Shown here: piece by piece, positions 1-8,967 of the stretch | Position numbering within the stretch: position 1 is the first letter of the stretch | Layout of the letters: each line of letters starts with the position of its first letter | Source: an uncultured Lachnospiraceae bacterium | GTDB lineage: Bacteria > Bacillota > Clostridia > Lachnospirales > Lachnospiraceae | DNA: 44,319 nt | Reading direction: 5' to 3' | NCBI GenBank assembly: GCA_900553355.1 | Contig: USDK01000020.1 | Coordinates: 1-44,319, forward strand | The notes under the pieces: generated by a model | Database searches by the model: none | What the model was told of the DNA's origin: nothing | The model's input: the letters and a program-made list of their open reading frames with translations, nothing else | Translations under genes and position numbers: made by a program

Positions 1-2918
1 GCCCATCCGTCACCACCGAAGATCCACTGGGATTTCTTAGCAAGGAAGTCTTTCTGTGTAAGAATGTCTTTTGCCTTGTCGCATCCGCAAGCCTCAAGAG
101 CTGCAACCAGTTTCTCTGTTGCTGCACCGTTGGTAGCACCGCATGCGAAAGTATCCAGCCATTCCTGACCAGCAGCTTTAACGTCTGCATTGTCACCGTT
201 AGCTACAACATCTTCAATTTTTGCTTTCAGGCCATCACGGATAGCTTTCTGAGCAAGAAGCATACCATAACCGAACTCAGCATTATCCTCAAATAAGGAG
301 TTGCCCCATGCAGGACCCTGTCCCTTAGCATTTACGGTATATGGTGTAGAAGGTGAGGAGTTACCCCAGATAGAGGAGCATCCTGTAGCGTTTGCAATGT
401 ACATTCTGTCACCAAACAGCTGGGTGATCAGTTTTGCGTAAGGAGTCTCGCCGCAGCCTGCGCATGCGCCGGAGAACTCAAGCAGCGGTTTCTTGAACTG
501 GCTGCCCTTTACGGTATTCTCTTTGAATTTTGCTACAACATCTGTCTTCTCTGGAAGAGCTGCTGCATAATCGAAGTATTTCTGCTCTGCTTCGTGTGCT
601 GCAAGGCTTTCCATAGCCAGTGCTTTCACACCCTTCTTGCCCGGGCATACGTTTGCACAGGAACCACATCCGGTACAGTCAAGCTGGGAAATAGCCATTG
701 TGAAGGTGTAGTCCGGCATACCGGTCATCGGCATGGTCTGGATGCCTTCCGGAGCTGCTGCTGCTTCTTCTGCGGTCATGGCAACCGGACGGATAACAGC
801 GTGCGGGCAGACAAAGGAACATCTGTTACACTGGATACAGTTTTCCGGATTCCATACAGGTACGTTTACGGCGATACCACGTTTCTCGTATGCGGATGTG
901 CCGGACGGAGTTGTTCCGTCTACGTAGTCTGCAAATGCGGATACAGGCAGGTTGTTTCCTTCCTGGGAAGTTACTTTTGCCTGGATGGTATTTACGAATT
1001 TAACAGCGTCAGCGCGGCCGCTCTCTGCATGAGTTGTGGTCAGACCTTCGTCTGCTGCATTTTTCCAGCTTTCCGGAACTGCAACTTCTTTGATCTGTTT
1101 TGCACCCTCATCGATAGCTGCCCAGTTCTTTGCTACGACATCATCACCTTTACGGCCATAGGTAGCTTTTGCTGCTGCTTTCATGAGTTCGATGGCTTTT
1201 TCTTCCGGAATGATCTTCGCAAGCTTGAAGAATGCAGACTGAAGAATGGTGTTGATACGGGTCGGTCCCATGCCGGTCTCGATACCGATCTTAACGCCGT
1301 CGATCACATAGAATTTGATGTTATGGTTTGCGATGAATGCTTTTACCTGACCTGGCAGATGCTCTTCCAGTCCTGCTTCATCCCATGGACAGTTCAGAAG
1401 GAAGGTTCCTCCGTCTACCAGTTCCTGAACCATGTTGTACTTATTTACATAAGACGGGTTGTGGCAGGCTACAAAGTTTGCCTGATGGATCAGGTATGTG
1501 GACTTGATCGGAGATTTACCAAAACGCAGGTGAGACATGGTAACACCGCCGGACTTCTTGGAGTCATAATCGAAGTAAGCCTGTGCATACATGTCAGTAT
1601 TGTCACCGATGATCTTAATGGAGTTCTTGTTTGCTCCGACTGTACCGTCAGCGCCAAGACCCCAGAATTTACAGTTGATCGTTCCTTCCGGTGTGGTAAC
1701 CAGAGCCGGACCTTCCTCCAGAGACAGATTTGTCACATCATCTTCGATGCCGATCGTAAATCTTTCTTTCTCAGTATTATTGAATACTGCAACGATCTGT
1801 GCAGGTGTGGTATCCTTGGATCCCAGTCCGTAACGTCCGCTGTTTACCGGAACGCTGTCGAACTTGGAGCCCTTCAGTGCGGATACAACATCCAGGTACA
1901 GAGGCTCTCCCTGTGCTCCAGGCTCTTTTGTCCTGTCAAGAACGTTGATATATTTTACAGTATCCGGAATCGCATCGATCAGAGCCTGTGCGCAGAACGG
2001 TCTGTACAGACGTACCTTTACAACACCGACCTTCTCGCCTGCTGCCATCAGATAGTCAATGGTCTCCTCGATCGTATCGCAGACAGATCCCATAGCAACG
2101 ATGACTTTCTCTGCATCTTCTGCTCCGTAATAGTTAAACAACTTATAGTTTGTGCCGATCTTTTCATTGATCTTGTCCATATATTCCTGGACGATTCCCG
2201 GCATTGCATCATAATATGGGTTGCATGCCTCTCTTGCCTGGAAGAAGATGTCCGGATTCTGTGCGGATCCTCTCTGGCATGGATGATTTGGATTCAGAGC
2301 ATGATTTCTGAACTCGTCAATCGCATCCATATCTACCAAGTCTTTCAGATCTTCGTAATCCCATGTCTCGATCTTCTGGATCTCATGAGAAGTACGGAAT
2401 CCGTCAAAGAAGTTGATAAATGGGAGCTTTCCTTTCAGGGCTGCACAGTGTGCCACCGGACTTAAGTCCATAACCTCCTGAACGCTGGACTCGCAGAGCA
2501 TAGCTGCTCCGGTCTGACGACAGGCATATACATCTGAGTGATCTCCAAAGATGGAAAGTGCATGGCTTGCAAGCGCACGCGCAGATACATGGAACACGCC
2601 CGGGAGCTGCTCACCTGCAACTTTGTACAGGTTCGGGATCATCAGAAGTAATCCCTGAGAAGCTGTAAATGTAGTGGTCAGCGCACCTGCGGACAGAGAT
2701 CCGTGTACGGCGCCTGCTGCACCTGCCTCTGACTGCATTTCTGTAACCTGAACCGTCTGTCCAAAGATATTTTTTCTTCCCTCGGTTGCCCACTCATCTA
2801 CATGTTCTGGCATAACAGATGATGGAGTAATCGGATAAATTGTTGCAACTTCTGTATAGGCATATGCCACATGAGCCGCAGCCTGATTACCATCCATGGT
2901 CTTCATTTTTCTTGCCAT
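1..2918 (-). CDS. nifJ: pyruvate:ferredoxin (flavodoxin) oxidoreductase, 5' part (3' end cut by window edge)
   Basis: Converts pyruvate + CoA + oxidised ferredoxin to acetyl-CoA + CO2 + reduced ferredoxin in the cytoplasm, the central pyruvate step of anaerobic fermenters. About 972 residues are visible of the usual roughly 1,170-1,190; the C-terminus lies beyond base 1. The N-terminus reads MARKMKTMDGNQAAAHVAYA followed by the YPITPSS thiamin-domain motif. Two 4Fe-4S motifs of the ferredoxin domain are seen, CIQCNRCSFVCP near residue 695 and CTGCGSCANVCPG near 745, and the TPP/proximal cluster motif CAGCGETPY near 816. The ATG at 2918 is preceded by GGAGGAACAACGAAA, so this start is firm. 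It is transcribed alone from a sigma-A-like promoter at 2978-3006. The family assignment is very secure; the name nifJ versus por is only convention. Confidence 0.97.
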   Translation of the reverse strand, partial: MARKMKTMDGNQAAAHVAYAYTEVATIYPITPSSVMPEHVDEWATEGRKNIFGQTVQVTEMQSEAGAAGAVHGSLSAGALTTTFTASQGLLLMIPNLYKVAGEQLPGVFHVSARALASHALSIFGDHSDVYACRQTGAAMLCESSVQEVMDLSPVAHCAALKGKLPFINFFDGFRTSHEIQKIETWDYEDLKDLVDMDAIDEFRNHALNPNHPCQRGSAQNPDIFFQAREACNPYYDAMPGIVQEYMDKINEKIGTNYKLFNYYGAEDAEKVIVAMGSVCDTIEETIDYLMAAGEKVGVVKVRLYRPFCAQALIDAIPDTVKYINVLDRTKEPGAQGEPLYLDVVSALKGSKFDSVPVNSGRYGLGSKDTTPAQIVAVFNNTEKERFTIGIEDDVTNLSLEEGPALVTTPEGTINCKFWGLGADGTVGANKNSIKIIGDNTDMYAQAYFDYDSKKSGGVTMSHLRFGKSPIKSTYLIHQANFVACHNPSYVNKYNMVQELVDGGTFLLNCPWDEAGLEEHLPGQVKAFIANHNIKFYVIDGVKIGIETGMGPTRINTILQSAFFKLAKIIPEEKAIELMKAAAKATYGRKGDDVVAKNWAAIDEGAKQIKEVAVPESWKNAADEGLTTTHAESGRADAVKFVNTIQAKVTSQEGNNLPVSAFADYVDGTTPSGTSAYEKRGIAVNVPVWNPENCIQCNRCSFVCPHAVIRPVAMTAEEAAAAPEGIQTMPMTGMPDYTFTMAISQLDCTGCGSCANVCPGKKGVKALAMESLAAHEAEQKYFDYAAALPEKTDVVAKFKENTVKGSQFKKPLLEFSGACAGCGETPYAKLITQLFGDRMYIANATGCSSIWGNSSPSTPYTVNAKGQGPAWGNSLFEDNAEFGYGMLLAQKAIRDGLKAKIEDVVANGDNADVKAAGQEWLDTFACGATNGAATEKLVAALEACGCDKAKDILTQKDFLAKKSQWIFGGDGW

Positions 2919-2977
2919 TTTCGTTGTTCCTCCTTCGAAAAATTGTACAAATTATAAATAATTTGGCATATATAAAT

Positions 2978-3006
2978 ATTATAGTCCCTGGTATTTTAAA
3001 AGTCTA
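2978..3006 (-). promoter_or_regulatory. sigma-A promoter of the pyruvate:ferredoxin oxidoreductase gene
   Basis: Read on the minus strand, TAGACT (3006-3001) and TATAAT (2983-2978) are separated by 17 bases. The start codon lies about 60 bases downstream, behind an AT-rich leader. The perfect -10 makes this the best promoter candidate in the gap. Confidence 0.7.
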
Positions 3007-3072
3007 GTGATTCTTAGGCTTATTTTTGTTCCTTTTTCGGTACAAACCGGTGGGATTCCGGCTCTTTTATAT

Positions 3073-4014
3073 CTATCCCAGATATACCACATCTTCCTTC
3101 GGCTTTGGCGCCTCTTCAAGCTTCTCCAGATACAGGACCGGCTGTTCATTTCCAAATCCGACAGCCTCATAGGCAAACCGTGCCGTTACCTGATAATACT
3201 TCTTTTTATCTCCGTCAATCTTCTTTTCTGATTTGCAGGGATAGCCATAAAAACGAATGTCTGCTGCGCAACAGGTCATGATCTTACGCACGGGCACAAA
3301 CATGTTGTCCTCCATTCCCTTCGGCCGGAATATCTGCGCTTTAAATTCAACCTCTTTATCCAGATAACGGTCCGGATGATCGTAGGCATCCACATACCAG
3401 ATTCCGAAATCCTCATCCTCGATCTTGATGACATCCTGGTCGGTATCGTAGGGCAGATCTTCAGAAGACGGCTGGATAATTCTTCCTTCTGTATCCTCAA
3501 AGATCAGCTGCGCCATTGGATTTTGTACCTTTAAAGCCCTGCGGAACCCTGAGCGGTCCACTCCTTCTGCGCACCGGTTGACCACGATCAGCTCGGATTC
3601 TGTCAGCTGCTCCATCAGCATATTTCTCATATTTTTCAGATACATGTCCAGGGTCAAACCGTTGACCGTTGAATATACCCCCTGCAGTTCCCAGTTATAA
3701 GGATACTTAATGCTCAAAAGATCCTCCAGTTTCCACATGCCGTTATACTCGATCACCACCTGGACCGGACGATATTTTTTCCCTAAGCTCTTAAAAAATG
3801 CCGGCGTCAGCTGTTCCTTTTCCGTCACTTGCTCCAAAACCATATTTTTTGAATCCAGATATGCATCGGAATACTCGATCTCGCCCTCTTCACAACAGAT
3901 CAGGAGTGTCCTGCCCGGCTGGATCCACTCCTGCTCCATCAGGGTCTCCTGGACCAGCGTCGTTTTTCCGCTGTCCAGAAACCCCGTCACTACAAATACA
4001 GGTATCACTGTCAT
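3073..4014 (-). CDS. COG0523/CobW-family GTPase with C-terminal YcgQ (DUF1980)-like domain
   Basis: A 313-residue protein. Residues 1-175 are a CobW/COG0523 P-loop GTPase (Walker A GFLDSGKTT at 11-19, and VVNR in place of the usual NKxD). Residues 205-313 do not look like the normal CobW C-terminal domain; they contain a stretch around VPVRKIMTCCAADIRFYGYP (241-259) and a Pro-rich tail EAPKPKEDVVYLG that resemble the C-terminal half of the YcgQ/TIGR03943/DUF1980 family, usually a partner of the YcgR permease. COG0523 proteins deliver or help handle Zn, Co, Ni or Fe; the metal here is not readable. The canonical CxCC is absent, replaced by a CC at 40-41. It lies 37 bases downstream of another COG0523 gene, so the two are probably co-transcribed. 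Start supported by AAGGTGATTAGGAA before ATG. Domain fusion is my inference from motif similarity. Confidence 0.85.
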   Translation of the reverse strand: MTVIPVFVVTGFLDSGKTTLVQETLMEQEWIQPGRTLLICCEEGEIEYSDAYLDSKNMVLEQVTEKEQLTPAFFKSLGKKYRPVQVVIEYNGMWKLEDLLSIKYPYNWELQGVYSTVNGLTLDMYLKNMRNMLMEQLTESELIVVNRCAEGVDRSGFRRALKVQNPMAQLIFEDTEGRIIQPSSEDLPYDTDQDVIKIEDEDFGIWYVDAYDHPDRYLDKEVEFKAQIFRPKGMEDNMFVPVRKIMTCCAADIRFYGYPCKSEKKIDGDKKKYYQVTARFAYEAVGFGNEQPVLYLEKLEEAPKPKEDVVYLG

Positions 4015-4051
4015 TTCCTAATCACCTTCCGTTTTCCTTTTTCTTCTCCGT

Positions 4052-5089
4052 TTATGAAAGATGGAAAAGTCCTGCCAGATCTTCCTCTTTCAGATCCGTT
4101 CCAATCACACACAGACGTCCGGTATAGTCTGGCTGACCTTCCCGCACCTCATATTCTCCCGGCACCAGGTCAAACTGCTTCCAGGATCCATCTTCCATGG
4201 AAATGATTCCTTTTGCTCTGAGCACGGTACCATAATCAGTTTCTCCGGACAGTTCTTTTAAAATCTGCTCCAGCTCTTCTTCTGTATACTGATGAGCTGT
4301 CTCTTTTCCCCAGCTGGTGAAAACCTCGTCTGCATGATGATGGTGGTGATCGTGGCCGCAGCCACAGTGGTCATGGTGATGATCGTGCTCATGGCGGCAA
4401 TGATCGTGCTCATGCTCGTGTTCATGATGGCAATGGTCATGTTCATGTTCGTGCTCATGATGGTCATCTTCCTCCATCAGATCCTCCATACCTGTCCGAT
4501 GTTCTAATGCACGGCGGATGGCATCTGATCCTAACTGATCCCACGGAGTCGTAATGATGGCCGCACCTTCATTTTCCGCTCTTAAAAGGCCCACGCATTC
4601 TTCAATCTGTTCTCCTGTCATCTGCTGTGTACGACTGATGACGATGGTGGAGGCGCTTGCTACCTGATCTTTATAAAATTCTCCGAAGTTTTTCATATAC
4701 ATTTTCGCCTTTTTCCCGTCTACAACGGTGATACGGCCTTCCACTTCAATCGGTGCATCTTTTCTGACATCTTCCACAGCCCGAACAATATCTGAGAGTT
4801 TGCCCACTCCCGATGGCTCGATCAGCACCCGGTCCGGCTGATATTCGGCCAGCACCTTTTTCAGCGCCACGCTGAAGTCTCCTACCAGAGTGCAGCAGAT
4901 GCATCCTGAATTCATCTCCGTGATCTCGATCCCGGCATCCTTTAAAAATCCGCCGTCGATCCCGATCTCTCCGAATTCATTCTCAATCAATACCAGCTTT
5001 TGTCCCGCGAATATCTGATCGATCATCTGCTTGATAAACGTAGTCTTTCCTGCCCCCAGGAACCCTGAAATAATGTCAACTTTTGTCAT
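4052..5089 (-). CDS. COG0523/CobW-family GTPase with CxCC motif and His-rich metal-binding linker
   Basis: A 345-residue G3E GTPase of the zinc/cobalt/nickel metallochaperone family. Walker A GFLGAGKTT is at residues 9-17 and the metal-coordinating GCICC motif at 62-66. Residues about 211-257 are an extreme low-complexity His/Asp/Glu stretch (repeats of HEHEHDH, HHHDHCGCGHD) that can bind several metal ions, followed by the CobW C-terminal domain (about 265-345). The ATG at 5089 (MTKVDIIS) follows AGAGGCAGAAAAA; a longer reading from 5125 adds 12 residues that do not belong to the family. First gene of a likely two-gene operon with the COG0523/DUF1980 gene downstream. A metal-responsive (for example zinc-limitation) control would be expected, but I see no clear operator in the 5090-5260 gap. 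Confidence 0.92.
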   Translation of the reverse strand: MTKVDIISGFLGAGKTTFIKQMIDQIFAGQKLVLIENEFGEIGIDGGFLKDAGIEITEMNSGCICCTLVGDFSVALKKVLAEYQPDRVLIEPSGVGKLSDIVRAVEDVRKDAPIEVEGRITVVDGKKAKMYMKNFGEFYKDQVASASTIVISRTQQMTGEQIEECVGLLRAENEGAAIITTPWDQLGSDAIRRALEHRTGMEDLMEEDDHHEHEHEHDHCHHEHEHEHDHCRHEHDHHHDHCGCGHDHHHHHADEVFTSWGKETAHQYTEEELEQILKELSGETDYGTVLRAKGIISMEDGSWKQFDLVPGEYEVREGQPDYTGRLCVIGTDLKEEDLAGLFHLS

Positions 5090-5263
5090 TTTTTCTGCCT
5101 CTTTTCTAAAAAAATCAATAATCAATTAGATCGTTTTTCCCTTATAGCTCCGCTGTCTATCTTATCACAAATCCCTGCACGAATCCAGTTTTTCCAGTTT
5201 TTGAGAATACTTATCGCGAAAGGGGACAGGGCAAAGCACGATTGGGGACACCCGAAAGTACAA

Positions 5264-5302
5264 ACGGGGACGTACACTTTTGCAAAAAGTGTACGTCCCC
5301 GT
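5264..5302. repeat. REP-like palindrome copy 1 (subfamily B, GGGGACGTAC type)
   Basis: A perfect 18-base inverted repeat: arms 5264-5281 and 5285-5302 around a 3-base loop, core ACGGGGACGTACACTTTT. Degraded flanking pieces of the same type (AAGGGGACAGGG at 5220, TTGGGGACACCC at 5233, CCCGTCCTTT after the right arm) suggest a composite element spanning about 5219-5320. It sits between the stop codon of the pyrophosphatase gene (5317) and the start of the CobW gene. Same core as the copy at 41821-41870. Confidence 0.9.
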
Positions 5303-5316
5303 CCTTTCCCGTCCTT

Positions 5317-7299
5317 TTATAAAATTCCTCCCACTGCAAGGAACAGTGGTGCAAATACCAGTGACACGATGGTCATCAGTTTGATCAGGATATTGATTGA
5401 AGGTCCGGATGTGTCCTTGAAAGGATCTCCTACGGTATCGCCGACGACAGCGGCTTTATGAGCTTCGCTGCCTTTTCCGCCGTGATTGCCGTCTTCAATG
5501 TATTTCTTTGCATTGTCCCAGGCTCCTCCTGCATTTGACATGAAGATTGCCATCATCACGCCTGTTGTCAGAGCTCCTGCCTGCATACCTCCAAGGGCTG
5601 CGGTACCCAGTAAGATTCCTACGATCAGCGGCGCCGCCACTGCCATGATACCTGGCACCAGCATTTCCTTTAAGGCTGCTGTGGTAGAAATTGCCACACA
5701 GGACTTATAGTCCGGCTTCTCTGTTCCCTTCATAATCCCCGGCATAGTCTTAAACTGCCTTCTGACTTCTTCAATCATCTGATAGGCAGCCTTGGATACG
5801 GACTGCATAGTCAGCGCAGAGAACAGGAACGGAAGCATACCTCCGATCAAAGTTCCAATGATGACACGGCTGTCAAGCAGGTCAATTTTTTCCAGATGGA
5901 CTGCTTCTGCATAGGATACGAACAGCGCCAGCGCTGTCAGAGCTGCAGAACCGATGGCAAATCCTTTTCCCATGGCTGCTGTAGTGTTTCCTACCGCGTC
6001 CAGTTTATCTGTAATCTTGCGGACTTCCGGATCCAGGCCCGACATCTCCGCAATACCGCCTGCATTGTCTGCCACCGGTCCATAGGCATCCACTGCTACC
6101 GTAATCGCTGTCGTAGACAGCATTCCTACCGCTGCCAGTGCAATTCCATAGAGACCAGAGAACTGATAAGCCACAAAAATCCCCACACAGATCAGCAGGA
6201 TCGGAATCGCTGTAGACTTCATACCTACGGAAATACCGCTGATAATAGTAGTCGCCGCTCCAGTCTCAGACTGTTCTGCGATTTCTTTTACGGATTTATA
6301 ATCTCCGGAAGTATATACTTCTGTGATGATTCCAATGATCAGTCCAACGATCAGTCCGGCGATCACCGCAATCGCTTCGTTGTAATCTCCGAAACAATAT
6401 CTGCTGAAAATCACAGCTACCACCAGCACGATGGCACTGGACACATATGAACCCATCTTGAGAGCCTTGTGCGGATTGGAATTTTCATCACCACGGACAA
6501 AGAAGGTAGCAAGGATGGAAGCCACCAGTCCAAGTCCGGCTACGATCAGCGGATACGCCGCACCCGCAACCTGGAAATAAACGATCCCCAGTGTCAGCGC
6601 AGATACCAGCGCGCCTACATAGGACTCAAACAAGTCGGCACCCATACCTGCCACATCGCCTACATTATCTCCTACATTATCAGCAATAACTGCCGGATTT
6701 CTCGGATCGTCCTCCGGAATACCTGCCTCTACTTTTCCGACCAGGTCTGCACCTACGTCAGCTGCTTTTGTGTAGATTCCACCACCCACACGGGCAAAAA
6801 GAGCAATGGATGATGCCCCGAGACTGAATCCAGACAGCACGTCTACATTTTTTGTCAGTAAATATACCATGCTGACTCCCAGCACACCGAAGCCTGCCAC
6901 ACACATTCCCATGACTGCTCCTCCGGAAAACGCGATAGAAAGCGCCTTATTCATTCCCTGGAGTCTTGCAGCATTAGCGGTTCTTACGTTTGCCTTTGTA
7001 GCCACTGTCATGCCGCAGTATCCGGCCAAAGTAGAAAACAGTGCCCCAACTACAAAGCATACGGCTGTCACCCAGTTACCGATCCCAATACCGATCAGAA
7101 CAAACAAAACAGCTACAAACACCACCAGAATACGATATTCCGCCATCAAAAAGGCTCTTGCACCTTCACTGATGGCTGACGCAATCTCCTTCATCCTTTC
7201 CGTTCCTTCTTCCTGCCGGCCGACTCTTGCAGCCAGGTATCCGGCAAATAACAGCCCGATCACACCCAGGACAGGAACAATGTTCATAAACATCTGCAT
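5317..7299 (-). CDS. hppA: K+-dependent membrane-bound pyrophosphatase (proton- or sodium-translocating)
   Basis: A 660-residue polytopic membrane protein that hydrolyses pyrophosphate and pumps H+ and/or Na+ outward, saving energy from biosynthetic PPi. The PPi/Mg-binding signature (DDPRNPAVIADNVGDNVGD, about residues 195-215) and the C-terminal acidic motif DNAKKYIEDGNHGGKGSEAH are present. GNTTAAMGKG near residue 438 carries Ala where K+-independent enzymes carry Lys, so this is the K+-dependent class. About 15-16 hydrophobic segments are visible and the length is normal. H+ versus Na+ specificity cannot be settled by eye. Start ATG at 7299 follows GGGAGGAGAAAAAGT. Single-gene unit downstream of truA. 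Confidence 0.96.
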   Translation of the reverse strand: MQMFMNIVPVLGVIGLLFAGYLAARVGRQEEGTERMKEIASAISEGARAFLMAEYRILVVFVAVLFVLIGIGIGNWVTAVCFVVGALFSTLAGYCGMTVATKANVRTANAARLQGMNKALSIAFSGGAVMGMCVAGFGVLGVSMVYLLTKNVDVLSGFSLGASSIALFARVGGGIYTKAADVGADLVGKVEAGIPEDDPRNPAVIADNVGDNVGDVAGMGADLFESYVGALVSALTLGIVYFQVAGAAYPLIVAGLGLVASILATFFVRGDENSNPHKALKMGSYVSSAIVLVVAVIFSRYCFGDYNEAIAVIAGLIVGLIIGIITEVYTSGDYKSVKEIAEQSETGAATTIISGISVGMKSTAIPILLICVGIFVAYQFSGLYGIALAAVGMLSTTAITVAVDAYGPVADNAGGIAEMSGLDPEVRKITDKLDAVGNTTAAMGKGFAIGSAALTALALFVSYAEAVHLEKIDLLDSRVIIGTLIGGMLPFLFSALTMQSVSKAAYQMIEEVRRQFKTMPGIMKGTEKPDYKSCVAISTTAALKEMLVPGIMAVAAPLIVGILLGTAALGGMQAGALTTGVMMAIFMSNAGGAWDNAKKYIEDGNHGGKGSEAHKAAVVGDTVGDPFKDTSGPSINILIKLMTIVSLVFAPLFLAVGGIL

Positions 7300-7377
7300 A
7301 CTTTTTCTCCTCCCATAAAATTGTTTTTTTCTATATTATCCTATCAACCTGTCATTGTACAGTATTTTTTAACACAA

Positions 7378-8121
7378 TTATGAAAGATACTGGATTTCTT
7401 TCAGCACAAGACCTTCCGGCGGCGCCGTAACACAGTCCTTTGTACGCCTTTTGGCCTCCAGGATTTCCTGTATCTTTTCCGGAGCATAAAATCCCCTGCC
7501 TACCCGGATCAAGGTTCCTGCTATGATCCGCACCATATTATATAGAAAACCGTTCCCTGTAATGCGGATTACAACCTCTTCCCCTTCTTTTTCAATTTCC
7601 AGCGACTCTACCTTCCGCACCGTACTCTCTGCCTGTGTACGCACATTGCAGAAGCTGACAAAGTCATGCTCCCCTACCAGACAGGCCGCTCCCTGCCTCA
7701 TACGCTCCACGTTAAGCGGGAACGATACAAAAGAAGCATATCTTCTCCTCAAAGGATTCGGCACCGGCGAGTTATAAATATGATATTCATAAGTTTTCCG
7801 GATCTTTTCCTGATATCTGGGATGCCAGTTTAAAGGCACTTCCTCGGAGTTCACCACAACAATATCCTTTGGCAGGCGCTGGTTCAGGGCATAGCTCATC
7901 CTCTCCGGAGGAATCGATGAGCTGGTATCAAAGACTGCAATATTCCCCAGCGCATGCACTCCCGAATCTGTCCGGCTGGCCCCGGTCACCCGGATCTCTT
8001 CTCCGGTCAGTTTATGGATCGCATGGTTCAGTACTTCTTCAATTGTGATTCCATTTGGCTGAATCTGCCAGCCGCAGTAATCCGTCCCATCATAGGCAAC
8101 GGTCAGTTTGATTCTTTTCAT
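7378..8121 (-). CDS. truA: tRNA pseudouridine(38-40) synthase TruA
   Basis: About 247 residues. Makes pseudouridine at positions 38-40 in the anticodon arm of tRNAs. The N-terminal motif KLTVAYDGTDYCGWQ, the catalytic Asp in GASRTDSGVHALG, and the C-terminal FLYNMVRIIAGTLIRVG are diagnostic. I place the start at MKRIKLTV (8121) because family members begin there and GGTGGGGATC precedes it; an in-frame ATG at 8133 with AGGACAGGATA is possible. It follows ecfT by about 20 bases and closes the ecfA1-ecfA2-ecfT-truA operon, a common Firmicute arrangement. The rplM-rpsI pair that often follows is absent here. Confidence 0.96.
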   Translation of the reverse strand: MKRIKLTVAYDGTDYCGWQIQPNGITIEEVLNHAIHKLTGEEIRVTGASRTDSGVHALGNIAVFDTSSSIPPERMSYALNQRLPKDIVVVNSEEVPLNWHPRYQEKIRKTYEYHIYNSPVPNPLRRRYASFVSFPLNVERMRQGAACLVGEHDFVSFCNVRTQAESTVRKVESLEIEKEGEEVVIRITGNGFLYNMVRIIAGTLIRVGRGFYAPEKIQEILEAKRRTKDCVTAPPEGLVLKEIQYLS

Positions 8122-8142
8122 GATCCCCACCATTATCCTGTC

Positions 8143-8967
8143 CTAAAATATCCAGACGTGAAGCGGAACATAACGCCCAATCAAAAAAACTGCTGCCACA
8201 TAGACCACCACGATCACGTAAGTCAGATAGTCCCTTGTCTGATACCGCAGAGGCTTCATCTTTGTCCGGCCTTCTCCGCCATGATAACAACGGGCCTCCA
8301 TTGCCATGGCAAGATCATTGGCCCGCCTAAATGCAGACACAAAAAGCGGCACCAGGATCGGGATCATCGCCCTGGCTCTCTGGATCATATTTCCACTTTC
8401 CAGGTCCGCGCCCCTTGCAATCTGAGCCTTCATAATCTTATCCGTCTCCTCCAGAAGAATCGGGATAAAACGAAGGGCAATAGACATCATCATTGCCACT
8501 TCGTGGACCGGCACCTTCACCCGGTTCAGAGGCCGCAAAAGATCTTCCAGACCGTCTGTCAGCTCATTCGGCGTCGTAGTAAAGGTCATAAGAGAAGAGC
8601 CGATGATCAGATAGATCAGACGTACCGCCATGAAAACAGCTGTCCGAAGTCCTCCCTCGGTGACCGTAAAGATCCAGGCATGCAAAAGTACGTCTCCGTC
8701 CCTGGTCAGGAACAGATTAAACAGTACAGTAATCATCAGAAGCATAATGATCGGTTTCAGTCCCTTTACAATATAAGAAAGAGGAACCTTTGACAGACGG
8801 ATCATGCATACCAGAAAGATTGTGGCCACCAGATATCCGGAGATACTCCGGAACAGGAACAGCGAGATCAGATACAAAAGGGTGGACACCAGCTTTACCC
8901 TTGGATCCAGTCTGTGCAGTATACTTTTTGCCGGATAATATTGTCCAATTGTAATATCTCGTATCAT
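8143..8967 (-). CDS. ecfT: energy-coupling factor transporter transmembrane protein EcfT
   Basis: A 274-residue membrane protein, the shared scaffold of group II ECF vitamin transporters, coupling the two ATPases to interchangeable substrate-binding S components. Begins MIRDITIGQYYPAKSILHRLDPRVKL, typical of EcfT. Several hydrophobic helices occupy residues 25-125 and the C-terminal end. The two coupling-helix Ala-Arg motifs are present as IARGADLE and MEARCYHGG. Overlaps ecfA2 by 4 bases (ATGA), indicating translational coupling. The S component divergent from coaBC at 38299-38958 is a plausible client. Confidence 0.96.
   Translation of the reverse strand: MIRDITIGQYYPAKSILHRLDPRVKLVSTLLYLISLFLFRSISGYLVATIFLVCMIRLSKVPLSYIVKGLKPIIMLLMITVLFNLFLTRDGDVLLHAWIFTVTEGGLRTAVFMAVRLIYLIIGSSLMTFTTTPNELTDGLEDLLRPLNRVKVPVHEVAMMMSIALRFIPILLEETDKIMKAQIARGADLESGNMIQRARAMIPILVPLFVSAFRRANDLAMAMEARCYHGGEGRTKMKPLRYQTRDYLTYVIVVVYVAAVFLIGRYVPLHVWIF

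Noticed and set aside
594..2465. 623-residue open frame on the plus strand
   Set aside because: It is antisense to the pyruvate:ferredoxin oxidoreductase gene, is very Cys/Phe/Leu-rich without any domain, and lacks a ribosome site; it results from codon bias of the real gene.
4325..4470. Short tandem-like repeats that could suggest a CRISPR or minisatellite
   Set aside because: The periodicity comes from His/Asp codons within an open reading frame of a CobW protein; there are no spacers.
5090..5263. Hidden gene or operator between the CobW gene and palindrome 1
   Set aside because: No open frame with a ribosome site and no convincing zinc-type palindrome; only degraded GGGGAC repeat fragments are visible near the end.
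7954..8793. 279-residue open frame on the plus strand
   Set aside because: Antisense to truA and ecfT; His/Arg/Pro-rich and without family features.
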